Position numbers and translations under genes: made by a program. Below, piece after piece: positions 26,941 to 36,035 of a stretch of DNA of 64,000 nt. The DNA comes from UBA1046 sp012511325. Its GTDB lineage: Bacteria > Bacillota > Clostridia > Saccharofermentanales > DTU023. Position 1 is the first letter of the stretch; each line of letters opens with the position of its first letter. The stretch covers positions 1,054,001 through 1,118,000 of the forward strand of contig JBMNJZ010000001.1 of NCBI GenBank assembly GCA_050951925.1, given 5' to 3'. The notes beneath the pieces are model-generated. The model was not told where the DNA came from and did not search any database. It saw only the letters and a list, made by a program, of their open reading frames with translations.

Positions 26941-29469
26941 ATGACAAAAAGTGCGGATAGCGGGCAATTAAAGGCTGATGGAGCCCCCGGCGGGCGGGAG
27001 TCCGCGCCAGGCCTGCTGTCCGTTGCCAAAACCGCCGGCGAGCTTTATGATTCCGCTGCCGACCCTCTCCTGGCGAATCTCAATCCCGAACAAAGAAGAG
27101 CCGTACTGCATGAAGGCTCGCCACTTCTGATTTTGGCGGGGGCAGGTTCCGGCAAGACCAGAGTCATCACTCAGCGGATCGCCTGGCTGGTGCAAAGGCG
27201 CGGTGTCGATCCCGAGCGGATTTTAGCGATCACTTTTACCAACAAAGCCGCTAATGAGATGAAAGAACGCGTTAGCAGCCAGATTGGGCTGGCGGCAAGA
27301 GCGGCCTGGGTCGGAACCTTCCATGCCATGATGCTGCGCATCTTGCGCCGGCATTCTCATCTGCTGGGCTATGACAGATCATTTTCGATTCTGGACACTG
27401 TTGACCAGCGGCGAGTGCTGAAAGAAGCGATGGAAAAAGCCAAGGTCAGCGATAAGACAGTGCCGATCCGTCAAGTCCAGCAACAGATAAGCAGCGCCAA
27501 GAATAAGCTGATCTATCCGGAAGAGTACGCTAAGGAAGCCGGTAAAGATCTGCAGAAGCAGCAGCTGGCGGAGATCTACAATTATTATCAAGAAGAGTTG
27601 CGACAAAATAATTGTCTCGACTTCGACGATATTTTGGCCCTGACAGTATTTCTCTTCGAGCAACAGCCGCAAGTGCTGTCCTATTATCAGGAGCGTTTCC
27701 GACATCTGCTGGTAGACGAATATCAGGACACGAATCATGCCCAATATGTCCTGGTCCGCCTGTTGGCCGCCAAGCATAATAATCTCTTTGTTGTCGGCGA
27801 TGATGATCAGTCCATCTACAGCTTCCGCGGCGCCAATCTGATGAATATCCTTGATTTCCGCCAGGATTTCCCGAACTGTACCGTTATCCGGCTGGAGCAA
27901 AACTACCGTTCGACGCGGACGATCCTGGCCGCTGCCAATTCAGTGATCTGTCTCAATGAGCAGCGCAATCACAAGACACTTTGGACCGAGGCGGAGGAAG
28001 GCGACAAGATCAATTTCTACCGTGCCCTGGATCAAAACGACGAAGCCGTTTATGTGGCAAATCAGATCAGGCGTCTGATGTCCAAATCAGGTGCGGCTAT
28101 GAGCGGCAATGAGATTGGCGTTCTGTACCGCGTCAACGCCTTGGCCCGCAATCTGGAGAGCGCTCTGCAAGATCACGGCATTGCCTATCGGATTTATGGC
28201 GGTATGCGCTTCTACGATCGCAAAGAGATCAAAGACATTATGGCCTATCTGCGCCTTATCACTGAGCCGTCGGATGACCTTGCCCTGCGCCGGATTATCA
28301 ACAGCCCGCGCCGCGGTATCGGAGCCACGACTCTGGAGCTGCTCAATCAGATCGCCGCCAGGGAGCAACAGCCGCTGTTTGAGATCTGCCGCCGGGCCGA
28401 GGAATTTCCCGAGCTCTCCTTCGCCGCCGGCAAAATCCGTCTCTTCGTCCATCTGATTCTCGATCTGCAACAGGTACTGTCTCGAGACGAGATCGAATTC
28501 GGCTTTTACGTTAAGCAAGTTACCGATGATTCCGGTCTGAAACAAGAACAGACAGCCTTGCTGGACAAATTGCCGCTGGAGGCGACTACCAGGATTCAGA
28601 ATATGGATGAGCTGGTTTCCGATGCAATGGAATTTGAAAGCAGACTGACAGACGAACTGGAAGAACTCCGCCAATACCCGGAGCTGCAGGCTGAGCAGGA
28701 AGATCTGACCATGCCCCTGACTTTGGCGCAGATAGCAGAAGCCTATCTGGAGCGGGTTGCGCTTTACAGCGATCTGGACCAGGCGGATGAATCGGACGCG
28801 GTAAGCCTGATGACCATTCACAGCGCCAAAGGCCTGGAATTTGATACTGTCTTCTTGGTCGGAGCCAATGAGGGGCTGTTCCCCGGCGAGCAATCACTGT
28901 ACTCGCGCGAGGAGATCGAAGAAGAGCGCCGCCTGGCTTATGTAGCTTTGACCAGGGCCAAGCGCAGGCTCTTTATCACGGCTGCCCGGCAACGCCTGCT
29001 CTATGGACAGACTATGTATCAGAAAGTCTCCCGCTTCGCCCGGGAGATTCCCGATGATCTGGTCGAAGAAGTGGGCGGCTCCCGCCACGGTGATCAATTC
29101 GATGCCGACAGTGTAAGCATCGCCACTTGGAGCCGCAGAAGCGAAGACGCCCGCTATGGGGCCGGCTACTCTTTCCGAAGGGATTTCGCCTCCGCGGACA
29201 CTGCGGGAGGCATCGCGCCCGGGACAAGTGCGGGACGGCGGGGGACAGCCTTCGAAAGAACCAAAAACAGTCTATCCCGGGATGAGAAAAGGGGTCTGGA
29301 CTATCAGCAATTGGCCGTGGGAGACCTGGTCAGGCACGAGCGGCTGGGGATAGGCGCGATTGAGAAAATTGTGCCTTTCAGCGGCGACGCTATCCTGGTG
29401 ATCAGGTTCAAGAGCGGCACCAAGCGCTTCAAAGCGTCGATGTCGCTATTGACGCGAGTGGAGGATTAA
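26941..29469 (+). CDS. pcrA: UvrD/PcrA-type DNA helicase
   Basis: An 842-residue superfamily-1 3'-5' helicase involved in repair and clearing proteins from DNA. Motifs in order: GAGSGKTRVITQ (about 67), DEYQDTNHAQY, GDDDQSIYSFRGA, LEQNYRST, MTIHSAKGLEFD and AYVALTRAKRRL. The C-terminal 60 residues form a small domain with VGDLVRHERLGIGAI, which in PcrA contacts RNA polymerase. About 40 poorly conserved residues precede the helicase core. No strong ribosome binding site precedes ATG 26941, so an internal start is possible. The dGTPase-like gene follows 1 bp later. Confidence 0.93.
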   Translation: MTKSADSGQLKADGAPGGRESAPGLLSVAKTAGELYDSAADPLLANLNPEQRRAVLHEGSPLLILAGAGSGKTRVITQRIAWLVQRRGVDPERILAITFTNKAANEMKERVSSQIGLAARAAWVGTFHAMMLRILRRHSHLLGYDRSFSILDTVDQRRVLKEAMEKAKVSDKTVPIRQVQQQISSAKNKLIYPEEYAKEAGKDLQKQQLAEIYNYYQEELRQNNCLDFDDILALTVFLFEQQPQVLSYYQERFRHLLVDEYQDTNHAQYVLVRLLAAKHNNLFVVGDDDQSIYSFRGANLMNILDFRQDFPNCTVIRLEQNYRSTRTILAAANSVICLNEQRNHKTLWTEAEEGDKINFYRALDQNDEAVYVANQIRRLMSKSGAAMSGNEIGVLYRVNALARNLESALQDHGIAYRIYGGMRFYDRKEIKDIMAYLRLITEPSDDLALRRIINSPRRGIGATTLELLNQIAAREQQPLFEICRRAEEFPELSFAAGKIRLFVHLILDLQQVLSRDEIEFGFYVKQVTDDSGLKQEQTALLDKLPLEATTRIQNMDELVSDAMEFESRLTDELEELRQYPELQAEQEDLTMPLTLAQIAEAYLERVALYSDLDQADESDAVSLMTIHSAKGLEFDTVFLVGANEGLFPGEQSLYSREEIEEERRLAYVALTRAKRRLFITAARQRLLYGQTMYQKVSRFAREIPDDLVEEVGGSRHGDQFDADSVSIATWSRRSEDARYGAGYSFRRDFASADTAGGIAPGTSAGRRGTAFERTKNSLSRDEKRGLDYQQLAVGDLVRHERLGIGAIEKIVPFSGDAILVIRFKSGTKRFKASMSLLTRVED

Positions 29470-29470
29470 G

Positions 29471-30619
29471 ATGGAAGTGTCGGATAAAATCGGATTGCCC
29501 CGACTGCTTAAGGAGCAGACGGAGCTTCAGCATTTAAGTCCCTATGCTACAGCCAGCGCGCATAGCCGCGGGCGCAGAAGGGAAGAGCAGGACTGCCCGG
29601 TGCGAACGATGTTCGAGCGCGATACGGGCAGAATTTTGTATTCGATGCCTTTCCGGCGTTTGCGCGAGAAGACACAGGTGTTTTTTAATCCACGCAATGA
29701 TCATATCTGTACCAGGATGGAACATGTGCTCTATGTGATGTATCTGGCCGAGACCATAGGCAAAGCGCTCAATCTCAATCAGGATCTGATCCGTTCCATA
29801 TCGCTGGGACATGATTTGGGGCATGCTCCCTTCGGCCATGCCGGCGAAGATGCCCTGAACCGCATTATCGGCGAAGTGCAGGGTGGATTTGCTTTCCAGC
29901 ATGAGCTGCATTCGCTGCGCACGGTGGATATTTTGGCCGAGCATAAAGCTGGCTGCGGACTCAATCTGAGCTTTGAAGTGCGCGACGGTATTGCCAGTCA
30001 CTGTGGTGAGAAAATCGATGAATTTGTCCTGACGCCCTGGCGCGACAAACAGGAAGAGGATCTGATTTCCGGAGCTAAAAAGCATCTGATGCCCGCGACG
30101 CTGGAGGGCTGCGTAGTCCGCATTGCTGACCGCATCGCTTATGTCGGCCGCGATATCGAAGACGCTTTCCGCGCCGGACTGATGAGCTTTGACGATATTC
30201 CCCGTGCTATCCAAAATGAATTGGGCTCATCCAATTCGGACATCGTCAACACCCTGGTTCTGGATGTAATTTCACATAGCTACGGGCAAGATGCCATCAT
30301 TATGAGCCGGGCGAAAGGGGAAGCGCTGCAGGAGCTGATCCAGGAGAACTATCAGCGCATCTATCTGTCCGAACCGATCATGATCTATGAAGAAATGGTT
30401 AATACTATTATCAGGGGTTTAATGGTAGCCTATCTCAGGGCCGGCGAGGGAGTTTTCTTTAATTCGGCGGACGGCGAACTGGTACTGAAAAACTTTAACG
30501 ATTATATGCAGCGCCATCCCGAGCCGGAGGCTTCCGCTCTGCGCAAGATCGTAGATTATATTGCCGGAATGACAGATCACTATGCCAATTCTACTTTCAA
30601 GGCGATCTATCAGACCTGA
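29471..30619 (+). CDS. dgt: dGTPase-like HD-domain triphosphohydrolase
   Basis: A 382-residue HD-domain protein of the deoxyguanosinetriphosphate triphosphohydrolase-like group, which trims dNTP pools. HD motifs: RMEHVLYV, SLGHDLGHAPFGHAGE (the metal-binding HD), and DRIAYVGRDIEDA for the last Asp. GGAGG sits 6 bp before the ATG. In many Firmicutes this gene precedes dnaG-rpoD; here it follows the pcrA-type gene by one base, suggesting co-expression with a repair helicase. Confidence 0.9.
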   Translation: MEVSDKIGLPRLLKEQTELQHLSPYATASAHSRGRRREEQDCPVRTMFERDTGRILYSMPFRRLREKTQVFFNPRNDHICTRMEHVLYVMYLAETIGKALNLNQDLIRSISLGHDLGHAPFGHAGEDALNRIIGEVQGGFAFQHELHSLRTVDILAEHKAGCGLNLSFEVRDGIASHCGEKIDEFVLTPWRDKQEEDLISGAKKHLMPATLEGCVVRIADRIAYVGRDIEDAFRAGLMSFDDIPRAIQNELGSSNSDIVNTLVLDVISHSYGQDAIIMSRAKGEALQELIQENYQRIYLSEPIMIYEEMVNTIIRGLMVAYLRAGEGVFFNSADGELVLKNFNDYMQRHPEPEASALRKIVDYIAGMTDHYANSTFKAIYQT

Positions 30620-30965
30620 CAAGGAGATTAGCGACAGTTGGCGGATAGTTGAACAGGGGGCGGCTAAAAAATTGCTGGCTATGTTGCCGGCAGTAGACTG
30701 GTTTTTCTTTATGTCATTCCCTCATATTATAAGACGCGGGATGAGCTTGATGACTGATCGCCTGATTATTTCAGAGTTATTTCATTAAACCTACAAGTCA
30801 TGGACAGAGCGCTGAAAGCGGTGTCCTGACATGCTTTTGCCATAATTTGGTTCACTTATTGTGCTAAAATCATGCCAACAGGGAGAGTATGTTTTCCGGC
30901 ATTTATTGACTGTTGTCTGAAGCAGTCGTTAGCGATGATTAGCGTAGAATGTGTGGCCTTGGATT
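30620..30965 (+). other. Intergenic region with promoter before the glucosaminidase gene
   Basis: This 346-bp gap holds no convincing gene. Two hairpin-like stretches lie after dgt: TGCTGGC/GCCGGCA near 30672-30692, and an imperfect stem around 30798-30832 (GGACA...TGTCC with an inner CGCTGAAAGCG) followed by CTTTT. An extended -10 (TGCTAAAAT, 30862-30870) is the best promoter candidate and would give a leader of about 90 bases. A related stretch around 41320-41342 precedes the tRNA genes. Confidence 0.5.
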
Positions 30966-33425
30966 ATGAAAAGTCGAACAACTTATCAGAATATAGTAAT
31001 TTTTATTATTCTGGTGTTGGCGCTAATGCTTGGCGCTCAAGCCGCCGGCGCAGCAACAGTTGCCAAGAGTTCGACAGGGGCAGCGACGGAGCAAAATTCT
31101 GCAGCGTCAGAAACTGAACCGGCACAAGCGCCGGCTCCGTCACAGAATACCTCAGATACACTGGCCGATGGCGAGGATAAAACCGGAGATACTTCGGATA
31201 CCACAGGTGTCATGAAGCCGACGACTGTCGCAACTGAAACTGATCCAAATCTGATAAAGGAGACAAACGCAGGAGAGAGCGTCGCATCTGAGACCGGGGG
31301 CGATAACGCTACTGCAACTGAAGCTATTCGGGAACAACCCGGACCATTGCTGCGGACTGCGCCGATGACAGTTCGGGCGCAACCGTGGAATGCTACAATC
31401 AGCGCCAGTTCGCTTCGTTTACGGCTGACGCCGGATCAGCAATATACTTCAATTAACACTTACAGCAGAGGTGTTCGCCTCCAGGTGCTGGGCTATGTTG
31501 ACGGACAGGAAGTTCTTGCTGGCAATAACTGTTGGTATCGGGTGATCATGGAGCCAACCGGCGCAGAAGGCTATATGTATGCGGCCTATATTGCTCTCGA
31601 TCCGGGTGTTGTGGTCGACCGCTATGTTGAGCAGGTACAGATAGATCCGAATAATCCGCCCCTGACCGATCAGGAATTCCAGGTCTTTTTGGACAATGAA
31701 TTCCCGGCCAGCTATCATGCAGGCTTGAAAGATCTGCACCGGAAATATCCGTACTGGACCTTTTCCGCGAAAAATATTAACCATGATTGGGATTATGTCG
31801 TAACCAAGCAATCCCCCGGCAAAACATCCACTGTGCCAATCGGCCGGATTACCTCTATGAAATCCTATGCGGCCGATTCCTATGATTATCGCACCGATTC
31901 TTGGAAAGCGCTCGATGCCGGTTTTACCGGCGCATCCCCGGAAGCGGTCAAATATTATCTGGATCCGCGCAATTTCCTGGATCAGACCGGTATCTTTCAA
32001 TTTGAGCAATTGTCCTATAATGCCAATTATCATACTTTGGCCGGCATTGAAAAGATGCTCAAAGGCACATTTATGGATCCGGCCGGCAATTCCGAGCATG
32101 TCAACGCTCAGGGCAAAATAGTCTATCTCAATGCCGCCGGACAAAAAGTCACCCTCAATAAAACCTATGCCCAGGTTTTCATGGATGCTGCCACTGCAAG
32201 CGGCGCCAGCCCCTATTTCCTTGTCAGCAGAGTTATTCAGGAGGTTGGCAGAGCCGGAAGCGCTTCAGTCAAAGGAACATTTGCCGCCTACCCGGGTATC
32301 TATAATTACTACAATATCGGCGCCACCGCTTCCACTAATCCCATCGCCAACGGCTTAAAATATGCCTCCGGCGGCACTACTTATCAGAGGCCGTGGACGG
32401 ATCCGGAGAAAGCGATCAAAGGCGGAGCAGAGTGGATTGCCAAACTCTATATCAACAAAGGCCAGGATAGCCTGTATCTGCAAAAATATGACTTTGTCGA
32501 ATTCTGGCATCAATATATGAGCAATGTTATGGCGCCGCCGTCAGAGGCCGCAATTGTGATGCGCAACTATCTGGAAATGGGCATTATCCAGCAGCCGCTC
32601 CATTTTGTGATTCCGGTAATGCGGAATATGCCGCAGACACCGCAGGCGAAGCCAACAGACAATCTAAGCCGGAACAACTGGCTGAGCGGTATTTCCGCTC
32701 CGGCAGCACTGACACCGGCTTTTAATCCGGAAGTTTACAATTATACCTTGACGCTGAACGAAGCTGTGAACCAAATTCTGCTGACAGGTACGCCTTATCA
32801 CGCCCAAGCGGATATTATTACCGAGGTTAACGGCAAAGCGCATCAGGGCGCCATTCCCGTGCCTGCATCTGCTTCCGCCCCCTTAGTTGTGAAATTGATT
32901 GTGCGCGCGGAAAAGAGAGATGTGCAACGCACTTATACTATTACAGTCAAGCATAAGGGAAGCGGAACCAACCAGGCGCCACTGCTGCAAACAACGGTCT
33001 ACAATATCGAAGACGGTGTCTTGTCAGGACTGAACCCGAAGAAAAATCAACATCTGGCTGAAAATATTCTTCGCGATCTGAAGCTCAGTGATCCCGGCTA
33101 TACTATGCAGATTCGCAATAAAGCCGGCGAAATTGTCACAACGGGTGTAGTCTCGACCGGTTGCACACTTGAGGTGATAAAGACGGGGCAAACTGTTCCC
33201 GAGTTCGTGCTGCCTTTTATCATGTACGGCGATATCAACGGCAATGGCTATATTAATATTGTTGATATGACATTTGTAATGGAACATTTTTTCCAGAGAA
33301 ATATCCTCTCAGGTCCTGAATTACAGGCAGCTGATGTTAATAACAACGGTGTTATAAATGTGGTTGACGCAACATTTATTGCTGAGTATTTCTTTGGCCG
33401 TATAGAGATCACAAATAATCGCTAA
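30966..33425 (+). CDS. Secreted glucosaminidase with SH3, cadherin-like and dockerin-like modules
   Basis: An 819-residue exported cell-wall hydrolase. Modules: signal peptide (1-30, hydrophobic core ending AQAAGAA), Thr/Glu-rich linker to about 135, SH3-like domain (about 138-205), endo-beta-N-acetylglucosaminidase domain (about 225-525, with likely catalytic Glu in SRVIQEVG and the text YPGIYNYYNIGAT), cadherin-like beta-sandwich (about 575-660, TPAFNPEVYNYTLTL), and a C-terminal module with two calcium-loop repeats, DINGNGYINIVDMTF (about 753) and DVNNNGVINVVDATF (about 788), as in type I dockerins. I use ATG 30966; the frame is open 5 codons upstream. No clear ribosome binding site. The cohesin-like gene follows 10 bp later. 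Confidence 0.85.
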   Translation: MKSRTTYQNIVIFIILVLALMLGAQAAGAATVAKSSTGAATEQNSAASETEPAQAPAPSQNTSDTLADGEDKTGDTSDTTGVMKPTTVATETDPNLIKETNAGESVASETGGDNATATEAIREQPGPLLRTAPMTVRAQPWNATISASSLRLRLTPDQQYTSINTYSRGVRLQVLGYVDGQEVLAGNNCWYRVIMEPTGAEGYMYAAYIALDPGVVVDRYVEQVQIDPNNPPLTDQEFQVFLDNEFPASYHAGLKDLHRKYPYWTFSAKNINHDWDYVVTKQSPGKTSTVPIGRITSMKSYAADSYDYRTDSWKALDAGFTGASPEAVKYYLDPRNFLDQTGIFQFEQLSYNANYHTLAGIEKMLKGTFMDPAGNSEHVNAQGKIVYLNAAGQKVTLNKTYAQVFMDAATASGASPYFLVSRVIQEVGRAGSASVKGTFAAYPGIYNYYNIGATASTNPIANGLKYASGGTTYQRPWTDPEKAIKGGAEWIAKLYINKGQDSLYLQKYDFVEFWHQYMSNVMAPPSEAAIVMRNYLEMGIIQQPLHFVIPVMRNMPQTPQAKPTDNLSRNNWLSGISAPAALTPAFNPEVYNYTLTLNEAVNQILLTGTPYHAQADIITEVNGKAHQGAIPVPASASAPLVVKLIVRAEKRDVQRTYTITVKHKGSGTNQAPLLQTTVYNIEDGVLSGLNPKKNQHLAENILRDLKLSDPGYTMQIRNKAGEIVTTGVVSTGCTLEVIKTGQTVPEFVLPFIMYGDINGNGYINIVDMTFVMEHFFQRNILSGPELQAADVNNNGVINVVDATFIAEYFFGRIEITNNR

Positions 33426-33435
33426 CGAGGATTTT

Positions 33436-35571
33436 ATGAGAAGAGATTGCAGGAATTATTTCAAGGGTATACTGGCTGTTATTTTGAGCTTGCTCGTGGT
33501 TTTATCTTTGCAGGCAACTCCACTAAGAGCGGCAGGTCCGATTATCAGCACATCAAAGACCAATATTTCTGTGGGCGATACTGTTACAATTACAGTCAGC
33601 CTGAATTCTGAAGTAACTTTCACATCGTATTTAGTCAAGATGTCATATGATAGCAGTGCTTTTGATTCGCCAGTGCATATAAATAACACTTCACTACCTG
33701 ATTCACAAAAGAGAACAAGTGAGGGATCTGGTATTGTAACAGCGTCTCTTGATCCTGCCGAAGCACAATATACGGGAAGGAAAGTCGCTTCCATTCGTTT
33801 TAAAGCAATTAAACCAGTCAATAATGCTGTTTTTACTTTGACTCAATTTTCTGCCGGCATTGCAGTTGAACTCAACAATATTAGCATGAAATCTGCCGGG
33901 GTATCGGTTTCCGCGGCTCAGGCGACGGCAACGCCGACACCGAAACCAACACCAAGGCCGACAACCACGCCGACACCGAGGCCGACAGCAACACCGACGC
34001 CGAAACCCACAGCCAAACCCACAGAGAAGCCGACTGCCGGAACCACGACAGCTGAGACGCCGGCAGTGACGACTGAGACTGAAATTACCGAAACGACAGC
34101 GATAAGCGCTGCCTATGATTGCTACTGCGGAGAGAAGCTCTATCAGGCCGCCAAACCGCCTGCAGCCGAGGATATCCCGGCAGGATTTGCTCCTGTCAGC
34201 GAAGATTCGGCTGATCTGGTACAAGCAGGCACCAGTTTGCGCCTGTATTGGCTGGAAAAATCAGATGGCAAAAGAGCTTATTATTATCTTGATGTCAATG
34301 ATGAAGTCTATGTGCCGTACAAAGAAATCGGCTATCCGGAAGGCAAATTCAGAATCGCTTTGCCCAGCAAGGACGATCTGGTGCCCTATGGTTTTGTGCC
34401 GGCTGAAATTAATCTGGCGGGCAAGGACTATCCCGCTTTTCAGGCTGACCCTAATAAGGAGCTGCCCGAGGGGATAGTGCGGATGCCGGAGCAGCTTTAC
34501 CTGCTCTATTTGGTGGCTGATGAAGCAGAGGCCGATGAAGGTGAGACTGATGAAGGTGAGATCGATGCAAAAGAAGCCACCGGCTTTTATTATTATGACA
34601 GTCTGACAGGCGCACTTTATCCATATCTTTATCTGCCTTTGATCATACCGGATCCGCCCGAGCCGACAGTTTCCGAGAGTTCAATCCAGGAGACAATGGA
34701 AGATGTTGCAACTGATCCTGTGTCAGATCTGGAGCTGGTTGAACTGGAATATTATGAAGCGGAAGTGGCTGAACTACAGGCCAAGGCACAAAATACCAGG
34801 TTGTTAATTATGGCACTGGCCACTTTGCTGCTGGTCAGCTGGCTGCGGTTCTGGTTCTTAGCCGGGAAAAAGCACAAGCAAAAACCGCCGAAGGAAGCAC
34901 CGCCCAAGCGGCCGAAGTTGCCGGAGCCACTAAGACCAATAGATAAACCGGCATTCGATTCTAAAAGACCCTTGCCGACTGCTAAAGCAGATAATCATGA
35001 GCCCTATAAGAATATCAGTGCCGATGCTAAAGCCTCGGCGACAAGAAACACTGACTCTGCCGGGACTCGGGTCAGAAAGACCGAGATCCCAAGCCCTGCC
35101 GACAGGAATGATCGGCCCTGGTATCTTGACGATAATTACAGTAGTCCGAAGAAAAAGGCGAGGAGAGGATCGTCGGAAACGGAATTTGTGAACCAGGCAA
35201 CGGCGGGTGTCGAGAAGATTTCTGACTTAGATCCGAAAGAACCTGCGGAACTTGCCGAAGTTTCAGCTGAACCTTCCTATGTGCCATCTGCCTTTGCAGG
35301 TATTTCTGCTTTTGCGGATTCGGTTGATCCGATGGATCTTCATGATAGTGAGATGGGAGAGGCGGAAACTAAAGTATCTGCCCGTAAGACAAGGATTGCC
35401 GATGAGTTGACGAGCGAAAGTTCTACCTTATTGGATCCTGTTAGTGATAAGCATAAAGATCGGGCCAGGCGTTTCCGTCATAAACAGCGAAGGAGCAGTG
35501 ATGTCAGCGGATCTGACAGCGGTATTTTTGAAGAGCCGGAAGATATCTACGGAGATCGCGGAGAGATCTGA
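33436..35571 (+). CDS. Membrane protein with cohesin-like domain
   Basis: A 711-residue protein with a signal peptide (about 1-33), a cohesin-like beta-sandwich (about 36-155; text SVGDTVTITVSLNS, SYLVKMSYDSSAFD, GRKVASIRFKAIK), a Thr/Pro/Lys repeat linker (about 157-215), a Tyr-rich extracellular region (about 225-425), one membrane helix (about 454-477) and a basic, then acidic cytoplasmic tail of about 230 residues. AGGA precedes the ATG. Cohesins bind dockerins, and the gene just upstream encodes a dockerin-like module, so this may hold the glucosaminidase at the membrane. The cytoplasmic tail matches nothing I know. The 3' end overlaps gtrA by one base (TGATG). Confidence 0.65.
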   Translation: MRRDCRNYFKGILAVILSLLVVLSLQATPLRAAGPIISTSKTNISVGDTVTITVSLNSEVTFTSYLVKMSYDSSAFDSPVHINNTSLPDSQKRTSEGSGIVTASLDPAEAQYTGRKVASIRFKAIKPVNNAVFTLTQFSAGIAVELNNISMKSAGVSVSAAQATATPTPKPTPRPTTTPTPRPTATPTPKPTAKPTEKPTAGTTTAETPAVTTETEITETTAISAAYDCYCGEKLYQAAKPPAAEDIPAGFAPVSEDSADLVQAGTSLRLYWLEKSDGKRAYYYLDVNDEVYVPYKEIGYPEGKFRIALPSKDDLVPYGFVPAEINLAGKDYPAFQADPNKELPEGIVRMPEQLYLLYLVADEAEADEGETDEGEIDAKEATGFYYYDSLTGALYPYLYLPLIIPDPPEPTVSESSIQETMEDVATDPVSDLELVELEYYEAEVAELQAKAQNTRLLIMALATLLLVSWLRFWFLAGKKHKQKPPKEAPPKRPKLPEPLRPIDKPAFDSKRPLPTAKADNHEPYKNISADAKASATRNTDSAGTRVRKTEIPSPADRNDRPWYLDDNYSSPKKKARRGSSETEFVNQATAGVEKISDLDPKEPAELAEVSAEPSYVPSAFAGISAFADSVDPMDLHDSEMGEAETKVSARKTRIADELTSESSTLLDPVSDKHKDRARRFRHKQRRSSDVSGSDSGIFEEPEDIYGDRGEI

Positions 35572-36035
35572 TGCGCGGATATTTGGCTAAGCTGAGAGCT
35601 CTGCTGAGCAGAGCGGAGGTTCTGCGCTATCTGATCATTGGTGTTCTGACAACTCTGGTCAACATCGGCATTATTGCTCTGGGCAATCGCTATCTGGGGC
35701 TGGACTGGCTTCATATTACCAATAAGGTTGCCTATGTCTCAGCTATCTTATTTGCTTATATTACCAACCGCATCTATGTCTTTCGTTCGCAGGAGAAAGT
35801 CTGGCCGGAATTGATCAGATTTGTCGCCGCCAGATTTGTGGTCTCCTTTATCTTCGAGGATTTAGGTCTGTATCTGATCTATGATGTGTTGGGTTATCAG
35901 AAGATGATGCCAATTCTGAAACATGTACCCTGGGCAAAATTCTTTGGTATGGCCGGCGTAATAATCGCCAATTATCTGGTCGGCAAATTATTAGTTTTTA
36001 CACGGCGCCCCGGAGCAGATGATGAATTATCCTGA
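35571..36035 (+). CDS. GtrA-family membrane protein
   Basis: A 154-residue four-helix membrane protein of the GtrA family, whose members take part in moving or using lipid-linked sugars for cell-surface polysaccharides. The start LRYLIIGVLTTLVNIGIIAL, the middle YVSAILFAYITNRIYVFRS and the final NYLVGKLLVFTRR are typical. It is joined to the cohesin-like gene by TGATG and overlaps folC by 17 bp. A specific flippase role is not shown; the context points to the cell envelope. Confidence 0.85.
   Translation: MRGYLAKLRALLSRAEVLRYLIIGVLTTLVNIGIIALGNRYLGLDWLHITNKVAYVSAILFAYITNRIYVFRSQEKVWPELIRFVAARFVVSFIFEDLGLYLIYDVLGYQKMMPILKHVPWAKFFGMAGVIIANYLVGKLLVFTRRPGADDELS

Noticed and set aside
28087..28893. 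268-residue - strand frame opposite pcrA
   Set aside because: Helicase motifs on the + strand cover this area; the - frame is a composition shadow.
31449..32144. 231-residue - strand frame opposite the glucosaminidase
   Set aside because: Antisense to a recognisable SH3 and glucosaminidase region; no start signals.
33900..34060. CRISPR-like or tandem DNA repeat
   Set aside because: The repetition is a Thr/Pro/Lys codon repeat within one reading frame, not spaced identical repeats.
31000..35600. Cellulosome gene cluster
   Set aside because: There are no glycoside hydrolases for plant polysaccharides, no scaffoldin with several cohesins and no carbohydrate-binding modules.
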